Below are positions 21,089 through 34,200 of a stretch of DNA of 64,000 bases, piece after piece. The notes beneath the pieces are model-generated. The model did not search any database. It saw only the letters and a program-made list of their open reading frames with translations, and was not told the origin of the DNA. Origin of the DNA: Ligustrum vulgare (lineage: Eukaryota > Streptophyta > Magnoliopsida > Lamiales > Oleaceae). The stretch is from NCBI GenBank assembly GCA_963555705.1, contig OY743190.1, positions 14,359,501 to 14,423,500 on the forward strand, written 5' to 3'. The first letter of the stretch is position 1. Every line of letters starts with the position of its first letter. The translations under genes were made by a program, and so were the position numbers.

Positions 21089-22218
21089 CTTAAGAAGTGA
21101 TCATGGAAAATATAGAACATGTTTAGAAATGTGATTGAATGAAGTTGTCAATTTGAATGAGTTTTGCAAATTAATTATGTAAGGGGGAAAACAATTTGAG
21201 TAGGAGAGAAATATTGAATTTGATTGACTTAAATTGGGAAATTATAAAATTGGGAAAAATTATAGGAAACATGAAAGAATGGAATTTGATTGAGGGAGTT
21301 GAGGGAGAGAGTTAAGGATTGTAGAACTAGTATGGACGTGTGGGGAGGTAAAGTTTTGAAAAATAAGAATTTGTTGTAAAGTGGAAAAAGAAATGTGGGA
21401 AATAAATGACTAGGTGAATGGTCGTTTCTAAATTGGGATTAAAGAGAAATTAAATTAGTTTAAATTGGACAATATATTAGAATTTGAAAATTTTGAACTA
21501 GGAAATAATAATTTGAGATTTTTAAAATAATTTAAAATTGGAGATTTACCTAAAATTGAAAGTTTGAACATAAAATAGATAATGACATTGGGACATTTTT
21601 TTAAATTGAAATCGGAATTTAACTAACATTTTTAAATGATTTTAATTTCACTTAAAATGGCTAGACACACGAATTTTAAAAATAGATGGACAAAGTCGTA
21701 GCAACACGTTTTTAAAGATAAATAATATTTATTCAAAATAAATCACGAAAATTCTCGGTCGCTACAACACATTCTTCTAAAAATTCAAATTTCGTCAAAA
21801 TTTTCAAAAAACTACCTACAAAAAACAAGTTCTAACTCAATGAACGTAAAGAGAAATTGATAGGCGAGACGATTATAGCACGGTCTTAATTGCCGGTCCC
21901 TGGAGAAGCAAAAATATGAAGAGTACACAGAGAGAAAGAGACGGGGTTTCTCCCTGACAAAATCAAACATAGAATCAGACTGAAAGCTCCAGCAGTGGTG
22001 TTTTATGTATGGTACCAATTCAAATTTTACATAATGTAGAGCACTAGTTCAAGATCAGTTCAAGAAGAACTAAAAATACATCACGTTTATTTCTACTAAA
22101 GATTCTTTAAAAAATCCTTCATGGGAAGCCAGTACAGTTGGATCATGATACTAGCAGAAAGCAAATAGAAACTTGCAAGACTAAGAAGTTTCTGCAATCC
22201 CCATGGCTCATACGAATC

Positions 22219-25200
22219 TCATTCCGACTGTTGCAATGCCTCGATAAATGCTTCCTTGATAAGAGGATTTGATGCAGCTATTCGCTGAGATGTGATGTCA
22301 AATTCCTTGCCAGATCTGATTACAGAAAGCATCATGATTCAGACATGCCAACTCCGAGTCTCTGACTATGTTTTTCAATGTTATACATATAGTCGATGTG
22401 GTTGCTAATCCAATTCAAAATAAAATCGCGAGTGTCTACATAGGATTATCAAGAGTGCTTAGTTAACTATGATATGCTCATGTTAATTTGTTGATGTACT
22501 ATAACGTTTTTCTGGGTACAAAATTGGACTTTCGTGATCCCTCCATTCAGTTGAATTAAACAAAAGGAACAGTTTCACCACGATAGAGGGCAAGGGAGCC
22601 AACAGAGAATTAATCTTATATGTAAATCTAAACTAAATATAAAATAGTCGAAAATGAAATGAGAACTTAACTATAATTTCTGACCAAGATACAAGTCAGA
22701 AATTTATATTTGATGGAAAGAATTCCAAAGAGTAAATTAATTGAAATTATCAATATTTATGAGCATGCATAATTGTAAATAGAAAACACATAAGAATCCT
22801 AGAATTCGTGAACGTGCAAAAAATCGTTTAATCAAATATCAATATATAATAACTAAAAGCTAGGTATCCAAAGACTACTCATTCCCCATTAACAACCTTT
22901 CATTCAGTATTCTTTCCTTTATGGAAGAAAGTGCTACTTACGGATCAAAGAGAACTCCTCCAGCTTCGGTTACTATAACAGCACCAGCTGCTATATCCCT
23001 GAACAGAGAAGATAACTTTAATGCATGTTTGGTACACCGTATTAAATAGTACTTTTTAGTATAATGGGCAATACTAAACATGCTCCTAGTAATTTATATC
23101 AAGATCCAAAATTGATCATTTAAAAATTATAGAAAGTGATCCTCAAATTGAAGTTTACTATACTTGGAGGGCCTCTTTGGAAACCAATTTAAGTTGGAGG
23201 GCCCCTTTAGGCAAAGGTTGTGATTATTCTTGACCTTGATATACTCTTGGCATGACTTATGGACGCATAGACTGCCTCTCCTCTCCCTCTCTTCTCGCAC
23301 GATTGCCCTCTACTCCTCTCTGTTTTGTTCGATTCTCTAGGGCTCTTTGTGAAATTACCTGTAGTATTATTTGGGTCATTTTGTAGACCAAATTGTGGGT
23401 ACTCTTGTATAGTTTAAGGTGGTGTGTTGTTGTTGGAGATAGGGTTCGTGGTGTGATTTCTTCAGAAGAAATCTGTGCGTGATTCTTGTTCTTGAAACTC
23501 TCATTGGAAGGTTGTTTGTAGCGGATTATGCTTGATCCTGAGCCCCCTAGATGTAGGTGCGACTGCACCAAACTGGATCACCAAGGTTTTGTTGTTCTTT
23601 TTTCATATCTTGATTATGTCTGTATGTTTAATCCGCATTATCACTCAATTAGCACACGAAAATCCCGACAAACTGGTATTAGAGCCAATTAAGTTTTCTA
23701 AAATTCGATTTCAAACTCTCTGAAATTTTTAGGGTTCACGATTTTTTAGGGCTTTTTTTATTTTTTTTAGGGTTTATTGTGTTTCCGAATTGAGTACTGC
23801 ATTAATTCTGGTTTCTTGTGATTTTTTAAGAAAACTCTGCATCCATGTAAAAATTGTGCAATGACTGAAAAGTGAAACAATGATCATTCTTGGAGTACTT
23901 TCCTTGTCTTGGAAAATTGGTGAGATTGTTCCAATTACTATAAGAATCATATTCTTGTTATGTTTTGGGGATTTGTTTGCGATTAGTGATTTGTCTAGCA
24001 TGCTGTGATAATTATTTATTCACTGTTAGTACGTTCGTTTGTGAATTGTGCGTGCTATAATATCCTGTTACAATTAGATTGTCCTTGTTTTTCTTGATAA
24101 GTATTGATTGAAAATTGTTTTTTGTGAATCTTGTTTTTTAAAACTTTTCCGGTACTTTGTGAATTTGAATAATAAATTTACAAATGCCATCAAGTAGTCA
24201 TCCCTCGTTTACAGAACCTGTTATGGGTACAAGGGTCGAATTGTCACAATTCGACAGAAATGGTGACTGCTCAATATGAAAACAGAAAATGAAGGTCATT
24301 TTGGTCCAACAAAGAGTAGTTACGGCTATTGAAGATCCTGAAACTTTTTTTGAGGAACTAAAAGCTAAAATTGATCTTATTGCTGATATGAATGAGATTG
24401 CTTATAGTTCTATTATTTTGCACTCATCTGATAATATTGTGAGACAAGTTGATGAATATAAGACGGTTAAAGACTTGTGGGAAGCTCTTGATACTATGTT
24501 TTTAACTAAGACCTTCTTGAAAAACTGTCTACTTTGAGAATGGATTCCGGAAAGGAATTAGATAGAAACGAACTTGAGTGATTTTAGCATCATCGTTAAG
24601 AGTCTAGCTCACAATGATAAGAAATTTGACGATGAGGACCTAGCAGTTATTTTATTGAATTCTTTACCTGAATCCTATAAAGATATCAAAAACGCCATAA
24701 AATACTCTAAGGATAAATTGACTCAAGCTATTGTGATTGGTGCGCTGTAAAATCTAAAGAATTTGAAGTTAAAATGAACAAAAGGCAAACTATAGAGAAA
24801 TGAGTATGTTTGTGAGAGGTAGATCGAATAAAAGAGACAACTCCCACTTTAAGAAAGGAAGAGGTAAGTCTAAAGGTAGGTCTAAGTCTAGAGAGAAATT
24901 CAATAGAAAGTGTTACAACTATGGGAAAGATGGATACTTTAGAAAAGATTGTTTTGAACTAAAGAGAAAACAAAATAGAGATCAAAACAATGAAGAAACA
25001 AGCAATGCTGTTGTTGGTCTAGACTTAGATAGCTTGTATGTCATGACAGTTTCAAGTGATGACATGAGTGAGGAATGGATACTTGATTCCAGGATGCACT
25101 TTTCATATGTGTCCTGTTAGGTCTTGGTTTTATAACTATAAGGATATTGAACCTATAAAAGTATACATGGGGGATAATAATACCCTTGTTGGCATTGGTG

Positions 25201-28200
25201 ACATTGCTATCAGAATGCATGATGTCATTTTCAGGGCAATGAACAATGTCAGATATGTTCCTCATCTAAAAAGGAATCTCATTTCGTTGGGAGTTCTTGA
25301 AGATGAGGGACATGTGTTTAAGTATGACAATAATACTGTGAAGATAATGAAGGGTTCAATGATAGTTATGAAGGGACCTAAGAGAAATGAGTTGTATTAC
25401 CTTGCAGGTGAAGTTGTGACTTCACGGAACTGTAATTCCTTCACTATTATTGAGAGTAAATCTGAATTGTAGCACAATAGAATGGGACATATAGGAAATA
25501 AAGGGTTGAAGTTCTTAAGTAAACAAAAATTACTTGGCAAAGAAGTAATTGGCCCCCATCAACTTTTGTGAGACGTGTTCTCGGTAAATCACACAAGAGT
25601 GTCATTCAAGGTAGGATCCCACTGTTCTAGAAGACCCCTGGACTATGTCCATGCTGATTTATGGGGTCTGAAAAGCATCCAACTTTTGGTGGGGACAAAT
25701 TCTTTCTATCCCTGGTTGATAATTACTCTAGAAAGGTACGAGTTTTCCCATTGAATGCTAAATTTGAGACATTTCTCAAATTTATAGCTTGGTTAAAAGT
25801 TGTTGAAAATAGAATGGAAAGAAAGTTAAAAACTTTAAGAACGGATAATGGACTTGAGTTTTGTAACTTTGAGTTTGACAACTTTTGTAAGGAGAATGGG
25901 ATAGAAAAACACAGAACTGTAAAATATACACCACAACAGAATGGGATGACTAAAAGAATGAATAGAACCTTAATGAATACGGTTATATTTATGTTGATTA
26001 GCTCAGGCCTTGCTAAAGGATTTTGGGCTGAAACTGTCAATACTGCAGCTTACCTTATTAATAGATCCCTATCTAGTTCTGTAGATTTTAAGACTCCACA
26101 AGAGCTATGGACTGGTAAACCACCTGATTTAACCCACATAAGGGCATTTGGATGTGCTACATATGCACATCAAAGTAAGGGTAAATTGGAGCCGAGGGCT
26201 ACCAAATGTGTTATGTTGGGGTATCCTGATGGGGTAAAAGGATAAAGTTGTGGATGCTAGGAGTTCAGGGTATAAAATTATTAATAGTAGGGATGTTGTG
26301 CTCAATGAATCTAAGATGCCTTGTTTGAAGAAACGGAATGTTAAGACTGAAGCTATTAATAGGACTAAGAATGTTGTAGAGTTGACCAGGTTGACTAATA
26401 CCCATAATGATACTCCAAAGCTGGTTGTTCCTCTAGAAGGAGAGGATGAAATTGGACCTGCTGAACATGCAGGTGATAGGGATGTTGAACCCCATGTTGA
26501 AGTTGAACCTGAATTACCTAATCCCACAAATATTGATACCACCATACAAGATTACCAATTGGTTAGAGATATGAAAAGTAGACAGGTGAGACCTAACTCT
26601 AGGTATGAAATCCAAAACTTGCCTGATTTTGCCTTAGTTTCAGGTGAAGTAATTGAGAATGTTGAACCTACTTCCTATGAGGAAGCTATGAATAAGCCTA
26701 AATATGAAAACTAGAAAGAGGCAATGAGAGAAGAAATAAAAGCTCTAAGGAAAAATAAAATTTGGAGTTTGGTCAAGATACCTGAGAAAAAAAAAATAAT
26801 CCAATGTAAGCAGATTTACAAGTTAAAGGAGGGATTAAGTCCTAGAGATCCTTTAAGGTATAAGGCTAGGTTAGTAGCCAAGTGATTCAGCCAAAGGAAG
26901 AGCATTGACTATAATGAAATATTTTCTCCTGTGATAAAGTACAAGACCATAAAATTGGTTCTTGCCTTGGTAGTTCAATTCAATTGGGAATTGGAACAAT
27001 TGGATGTTAAGACAACTTTCCTGCATGGAGAGCTAGAGGATATCTATATGAGTCAGCCTCAAGGTTTTGAGGTGAAGGGAAAGACTGACTTTATTTGCAA
27101 ACTTAGGAAATCCTTATATGGTTTGAAACAAAGTCCCAGGCAATGGTATAAACGTTTTGATTCTTATGCCATTAAGATATGTTTTAAAAGAAGTGAGCAT
27201 GATTATTACCTTTACTGTAATAATAGTAAATATGGAAGTGAAGTGTACCTACTTCTATATGTAGATGATATGTTATTGACTAGTCCTAGTAAATGTGAGA
27301 TCATGAGAATGAAGAATCTTTTAAAATATAAGTTCAACACGAAAGATCTAGGCTATGCTAGAAAGATCTTAGGTATGGTCATTGTTGAAATGTGTTGTGT
27401 ATCCTTCTTCTATTATTGTACCTATTTAGTATCTAATAATTGTTAGGGACTAGGTTGGTAATTGTTGTAATATCCTTGTATATACCCAAATTCAAGTGAA
27501 TGAAAGAGTAAGTTCTATTCGTCAAAATAATCTACATGGTATCAGAGCCAGCCAATGAGGGAAAAAAAAAAAGAAAAAAAAAACCCTAGCTTCCAAAATT
27601 CTCAATCAGCACTTACCCGATGAAATTCGTCACTGTCGCTGCTGACCTACGCAACTCCGACGCCGTCCAACCATTTCCCAACCACCGGTGACACTCAGCA
27701 GACCACCGGAGACAATCACGACTCAGATCGCGAAATCTGCTCACGATTTTCACTCGCGATTCAGACCACTGCCAGACCATTCCGGCCATTCCACCACTGA
27801 CCCATCCATTCCGAGGTAGTTCCGGCGCCAACTGTTGCCGTCGTGTCCTTCTTTCCCATTTTTTCACAATTATCTTCCTGGTTTCGAGCTGCCGGAACCC
27901 TAGCGACTCAAGCTCGTGATTTCGAGCTTCATGTTACTGTTCCAGCTGCAAGCACGCGATTTCGAGCTTCAGGTTACTGTTCCAACTGCTTCAATCGACC
28001 AAGCTTCAGTTCAAGACTGCTTGTGATTTGTAAAATCTGTGGATTAGCTTGTGTTATATTATTATTATTTTTTAGAGTTGGAAAAATGGATGGGTCCATG
28101 GATACCTCTGTTGCATCACATGTTGCTTGATTGTCTCCTGGGGAAGGTTCATTTGGTTTAGCATCAACTTCTACAATATCTAACTATTGGGTTATCGACT

Positions 28201-31200
28201 CTGGAGCTACCGACCATTTTACTTGCAATCATTCTACACTTGACTCTCTAACTACTTTACATGTTAAATCTGTCCAGGTGGCTAATGGAACTCCTGTTCA
28301 AATTACCAGGGCTGGAAATGTTTCATTTTCACCCACGTTATCTCTATCATCTGTCTTACTTGCACCTACATTCTCTACCAATCTGTTATCCATTAGTCAA
28401 ATTACAAAAAATCTTGATTGTTTTGTAATCTTCTTTCCTTCTCATTGTATCTTCCAGGATAATCAAACGAAGAAGACGATTGGCACTGGTATAGAAAGGG
28501 GAGGACTATACTATTTGGAGAAGACAAGTAAGTTGCAAACAGAGACTGGTGTTGGTCTTCAAGTAGTTAGTAGATTTTCTCCTAGAGACAGGATCCTTTT
28601 ATGGCATTGTAGATTAGGACATACCTCATTTTCTTATTTAGAGCACTTGTTTCCAAAATTATTTCAGAATATTCCTATCTCTAGCATGCGATGTGAACAA
28701 TGTATTTTTGCCAAAAATCATCGTGTACCTTTTAAAATTAGCCAAAATAGAAGTCATGTCCCTTTTGCTTGTGTTCACACCGATGTTTGGGGCCCTTTCT
28801 CTACCCCTTCTACCTCAGGTCAGAAATATTTTGTTTCCTTTATTGATGATTGTACTAGAGTGTGTTGGGTATACTTTATGAAATCTAAGGGCGATGTCAC
28901 ACATGTTATTCCTCAATTCTTAAAAATGGTTGAGACACAATTTCATTCTCAAGTTAAAGTTTTCCATTCTGACACCGGCCGTAAGTTTGTAAATCAAACC
29001 CTTGCTAACTTTTTCGCGACTCACGGTATCCTCCATTAAACAATTTGTGCTTACATACCTCAACAGAACGGCATAGCAGAGCGTAAAAATCGGCATATCC
29101 TTGAGGTAGCCCGAGTATTATGCTTTACTATGCGTGTTCCAAAACGTTTTTGAGCTTAAGCCGTGTCAACTGATGTCTATCTCATTAACCGTATGCCTTC
29201 TCGCATAATTGATTTCCTAACTCCTCTAAGGATGTTGTCAAGGTTCCACTCTATTTCTTCTGCCTTGAATATTCGTCCTAAAATTTTTGGTTGTGTGGGT
29301 TATGTCCATGTCCACTCTCATCTCAGAGACAAACTTGACCCACGTGCCTTGAAGTATGTTTTTCTTGGTTATTCCAGCTCCCAAAAGGGTTACAAATGTT
29401 TTCATCCTCCTACTGGAAAATACTATATCTCTATGGACGTTGAATTTTGTGAATCTGAGTCTTTTTTCTCTGATGATGTGTCGTTAGTTCCTCTTCGGGG
29501 GGAAATTTGTAGTAAAGAAGAGGAACAAATATGGTTAGAAGAAAAGAAAGTATGGAATTCTAATAGTAAGGGGGAGTCCGAAGACGAGAGTGACAGATCA
29601 CCTAGGTTGTTCCAAAAGTGCTACACCGGGAGAAATCTAAATACTCCTTGTACTCCAGCACCGGTTACTGAAGGCACTATCGAGCCCTCTTCAGACTTTG
29701 ATAGTTCTCCTGTTGATACTACTGTGCCATCAGACTCTTCTATGATTGAAAATGAGGTACATACTCCACCTCCTACCTCTCCTATTTCTATTCCTACTCA
29801 TATCCCTACTTCTAAATCTAACCCTGCAGCTTTAGACATTGTTGACACTCCAGTGAGGAGATATCCCCTTCGAAACCATAACCCACCTGATAGGTTGGGC
29901 TTCGAAACATCTTCCAATGCTATATTTCCTATCTCTGACTATGTTTCTTATCATCGTTTATCTAAGACCAACATGGCATTTTCCCTTCAGTTGTCTTCTA
30001 TGTCTATTCCTAATCACTTTCAGGAAGCTCTTGATCACCTTAAGTGGAAGCCTGCTATGGTAGAAGAAATGAATGCTCTCCAACATAACTCTACTTGGGA
30101 GATGGTCTCTTTGCCGTCGGGAAAAAGGTCTGTTGGGTGCAAATGGGTGTACTCATTAAAATACAAGTCAGACGGAACTGTGGACAGGTATAAAGCAAGA
30201 ATGGTTGCCAAAGGTTACTCACAGACCTATGGAATTGATTATCAAGAGACTTTTGCTCCAGTAGCTAAGATGAACACAGTTAGAGTTATATTATCCTTGG
30301 CGGTTAATCAGGACTGGCCATTGAGGCAATTTGATGTGAAAAATGCATTTCTTCATGGTGATTTGATAGAAGAAGTGTATATGGATCCACCACCAGGTTT
30401 CACTCCTCCAAGGGATAAGGTTTGTAAGTTGAAAAATGCTCTATATGGATTAAAACAATCACCAAGGGCATGGTTTGGAAGGTTGAGTTGCTTAATGAAG
30501 AGGTATGGTTTTAAACAGGCTTTAGCTGATCATACCCTATTTTATAAAAGGAATGATCAGGATATTATATTACTTATTGTGTATGTGGATGATATGATTG
30601 TTATTGGCAGTAACCCCAGTGAAATTGAAAAACTACAGATTCATCTTACGAAAGAGTTTGAAATGAAAGACTTGGGTGCCCTAAAGTACTTCTTGGGCAT
30701 TGAGGTATCAAGATCCAAACAAGGACTTTTTATTTCCCAACGTAAGTATGTTCTTGATCTTCTAGCAGAAGCTGGTATGTCGGCTTGTGCACCTGTAGAC
30801 ACACCTATTGAGGTGAATCATGGTCTATCTATTTACCCTGATCAGATTCCTATAAGCAAAGAGAGATATCAACGATTGGTAGGAAAATTGATCTATTTGA
30901 CTCACACAAGACCTGATTTATCATATGCAGTAAGTGTTGTGAGTCAGTTCATGCATAACCCAAGTTATCAGCACATGAGTGCAATTAATCGTATTTTGGC
31001 ATATTTAAAGTCTTCTCCAGGTAAGGGCATCTTGTACTCAAAAAGGGGGCATCTAGACATTGTGAGCTATAAAGATTCTGATTTCGCTGGATCTAGATTA
31101 GATAGAAAATCTAAGTCAGGGTATATCTCATTTGTTGGAGGAAATCTTGTTACTTGGAGAAGCAAAAAACAAAATGTGGTTTCATTGTCTAGTGCTGAGG

Positions 31201-34200
31201 CAGAATATTGTGCTTTGCATTATGCAACTACCGAGCTTACGTGGTTGAAAATCCTTCTTAGTGAACTTGGTTTTGGTCCGAGCAAGCCTATGTCACTTTT
31301 TTTGTGACAACACTGCAGCTATTGAGATAGCAAACAATCCGGTACAACATGATCAAACGAAACATGTTGAGCTGGACAGAAACTTCATCAAAGACAACCT
31401 CGACTCCAAGAATATAGAGATTCCATATGTTAAGAGTGCAAATCAACTAGTTGATATTATGACACATGGAGTGGCTAGTGGTTTATTCTATACATCGATA
31501 TCCAAGTTGGGCATGTGTGATATCTATGCACCAACTTGAGGGGGAGTGTTGAAATGTGTTGTATATCCTTCTTCTATTATTGTACCTATTTAGTATCTAA
31601 TAATTGTTAGGGACTAGGTTGGTAATTGTTGTAATATCCTTGTATATACCCAAGTTCAAGTGAATGAAAAAGTAAGTTCTATTCTCCAAAATAATCTACG
31701 GTTATTAATAGAAATAGGTCTGAAAATGTGTTTAATATTTCTCAAGAGACATACCTAGAAAAAGTGATATCTAAGTTTGACATGAAAGATGCTAAACCTG
31801 TGAATGTTCCTTTGGCTGCTCACATGAACTTGTCATCAGCACATTCCCCTAAGACCGAGAAAGAACTAAATGAGATGAAGCATATTCCATATTCTAATGC
31901 AATAGGTTCTATTTTGTTTTCTCTGATTACTACCAGGCCTGACTTTACTTATGCTATTAGTTTTCTCAATAGGTTTATGTCTAATTCAGGGAACCACATT
32001 GGACTGGGTTGAAATGGCTCTTAAGATACATTAGTGGTACTTTAAGAGTTGGATTAGTGTATGGAAAAAGGTCTGTAGTGTTAACCTTGAAAGGTTATGT
32101 AGATACAGACCTTGACAAAGACCAAAGGAAATCCACAATTGCATACTTTTTCACATTAGGTGATAATTGTATTACTTGGAAGTCTCAATTATAGCCTATT
32201 GTGACTTTGTCTAGTATTGAGGTTGAATATGTAGGCATTACTGAAGCTGCCAAAAGAGTATCTGGCTTAAAGGAATTTTAAATGAATTGAATGTTTTGCA
32301 TGAACCGTTACCATTTTTACCGATAGTCAAAGTGCCTTGTTACTGTGTAAAAATTCATGTATGAAAGATTTAAGCACATTGAAGTTAAATATCATTTCAT
32401 TCGAGAAAAGATAGCTACAGGTGAAGTAAATTTGGTTAAAGTTCATACCGATTCAAATTCATCTGATATGGGCACGAAAGTATTAAATGTTGGTAAGTTT
32501 AGAACTTGTTTATCTTTGCTTCATATTGATACTGGTTAAACTCTTTTGTAGGTACCGGGAAATGATGGTGATGATTAAGCCTAACACACTTTGCTTACAG
32601 CAACCATGAGAGTGAGAGTAGAGAATAATTTGGAGATCGAGGTGAAGATTGTAGAAAGTAACCCCTAAATTGAAGTTTACTATACTTGGGGGGCCTCTTT
32701 GGAAACCAATTCAAGTTGGAGGGCCTCTTTAGGCAACCACTTAAGTGATCTGGCCGGTTTGGTTTTATATGGACCATTGGACGCAATCTAATGGCTGTGA
32801 TTATTCTTGGCATGACTTCTGGACGCGTAGACTAGCTCTCCCTCTCTCCTCGTGCGATTGCCCTCTTCTCCTCTCTGTTTGTTCGATTCTCTAGCGTTCT
32901 TTGTGAAATTACCTGTAGTATTATTTGAGTTGGTCATTTTGTAGACCAAATTGTGGGAATTCTTGTATAGTTTAAGGCACTGTGTTGTTGTTGGAGATAG
33001 GGTTTGTGGGGTGATTTCTTCAAAAGAAATCTCTGTGCGATTTTATGCGCGATTCTTGTACTTGAAACTTTCGTTGGAAGGTTGTTTTCTAGTGGATTGT
33101 GCTTGATCCCGAACCCCTCAGATGTGGTGCGATTGCACCAAACTGGGTGCACCAAGGTTGTATTGTTCTTGTTCATTTTTTATTTCTTGTTTATGTTGGT
33201 ATGTTTAATCCGCATTATCATTCAATTAGCAAATGAAAATCCCGAAAAAATCTTACCAAGGTCCTCCAAACCCAACTTCATAGAATAGGTCAAGCCTTCC
33301 GCATGCAATCCCACAGAGATTCAATGCACAAGAGCCACTCATCCGAAGGGACCTAACCTGGTTGTATGAGAACTAATGTTCTGAGCTAAATTCCCAAAAA
33401 CATTAATTGAGAACATGATTATGAAGCAACTACTTGTTTACCTTGAAAAGCAAGCTATTGATTCTATTTGTAGTGTCATCCACAGTAGACTTGTCACGCT
33501 TTGTTCCTACCTGTCATTTTCATCAGGCGAAGCTTGATTAACTACTATAACTAAAACTAGTAATCGTACGCGTGCGATGCACGGACAATATAATTGACAA
33601 TTATTTATTGAATAGGTTGTAAAAATTTAATGTCCGACAAAAATAACATGATGAACAACAAAAAAATTACTTGCATAAACAAATTTTGGATAATTTATAA
33701 TTTCCTTTCTCCCTTTAAGATTTCTTAATTGGTCTAATATCCTTCTATGAATAGCATAAAATTTTTTTTAGCATATTTCTTTTAACAGCTAATTATTCAT
33801 TCTCTAGTTTTCTTAGTCTATTTAGGCGTAGTAAGATCTAGACACGTAACATATTCTATACTTTACAATTTTGATTTGATGAATGAAGTCAAGCTTACGA
33901 TTAATTGATTTCTAAAAGTTGAAATGTTTACAATTTTCAAATACCGTTTTCCTTCACTTCCAACAACACATCTAAAACTATTTTAATCTATAGTCTTCAT
34001 CAAACATATTCTTATTTAATGGTTTCCAATGTAACGTGACTTTTATTTTTCACAGAGTGGTCGAAGGGTCATATCATGTTACCGAAAAAAATATTTTTGT
34101 GCATATTAAAGAAATGTGTTGACTCTATTCTGTTTTTAAATAGAATGAGTTTGCTAACACCTTCTATTTTTATTTTTGATAGAATTCGATGAAGAAATTG

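Larger units (their letters stand above)
11753..21766 (-). repeat. Solo LTR (inverted) related to the 1-7663 element, split by a nested Ty3 element
   Basis: It starts TGTAACGTCCCG and ends GGTCGCTACA, flanked on both sides by the 5-bp duplication ACACA (11748-11752 and 21767-21771). Read on the minus strand it parallels the 4431-7663 LTR. Shared blocks include TGTAGCGACC, a GATTTGAGGTAGACTC block, a 'gcagat..cggag..gacggcga' block and a run of imperfect 'ctgaa..aaa' units. Removing the nested 13052-20231 element leaves about 2.83 kb. There is no interior, so it is a solo LTR formed by LTR-LTR recombination. It is clearly more diverged than the pair at 1-7663. Confidence 0.82.
23128..33246 (+). 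mobile_element. Ty1/copia element 1, degenerate, inside VTC4 intron 11
   Basis: Related LTRs at 23128-23670 and 32650-33246 share blocks such as AAATTGAAGTTTACTATACTTGG and differ by several indels. The primer site is TGGTATTAGAGCC (about 23674). A 5-bp duplication AAAAT flanks both ends (23123-23127 and 33247-33251). The right duplication abuts the VTC4 5' splice site: GTAAG then the insertion, read on the minus strand. Element 1 is in antisense orientation to VTC4. Its RT is interrupted at 27382/27383 by copia element 2. Confidence 0.9.

Noticed and set aside
22999..33256. VTC4 being a broken pseudogene because exons 10 and 11 are 10 kb apart
   Set aside because: All twelve exons join in phase, splice signals are present and no coding damage is seen. 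The distance is explained by the nested copia elements, so a long intron is the simpler reading.
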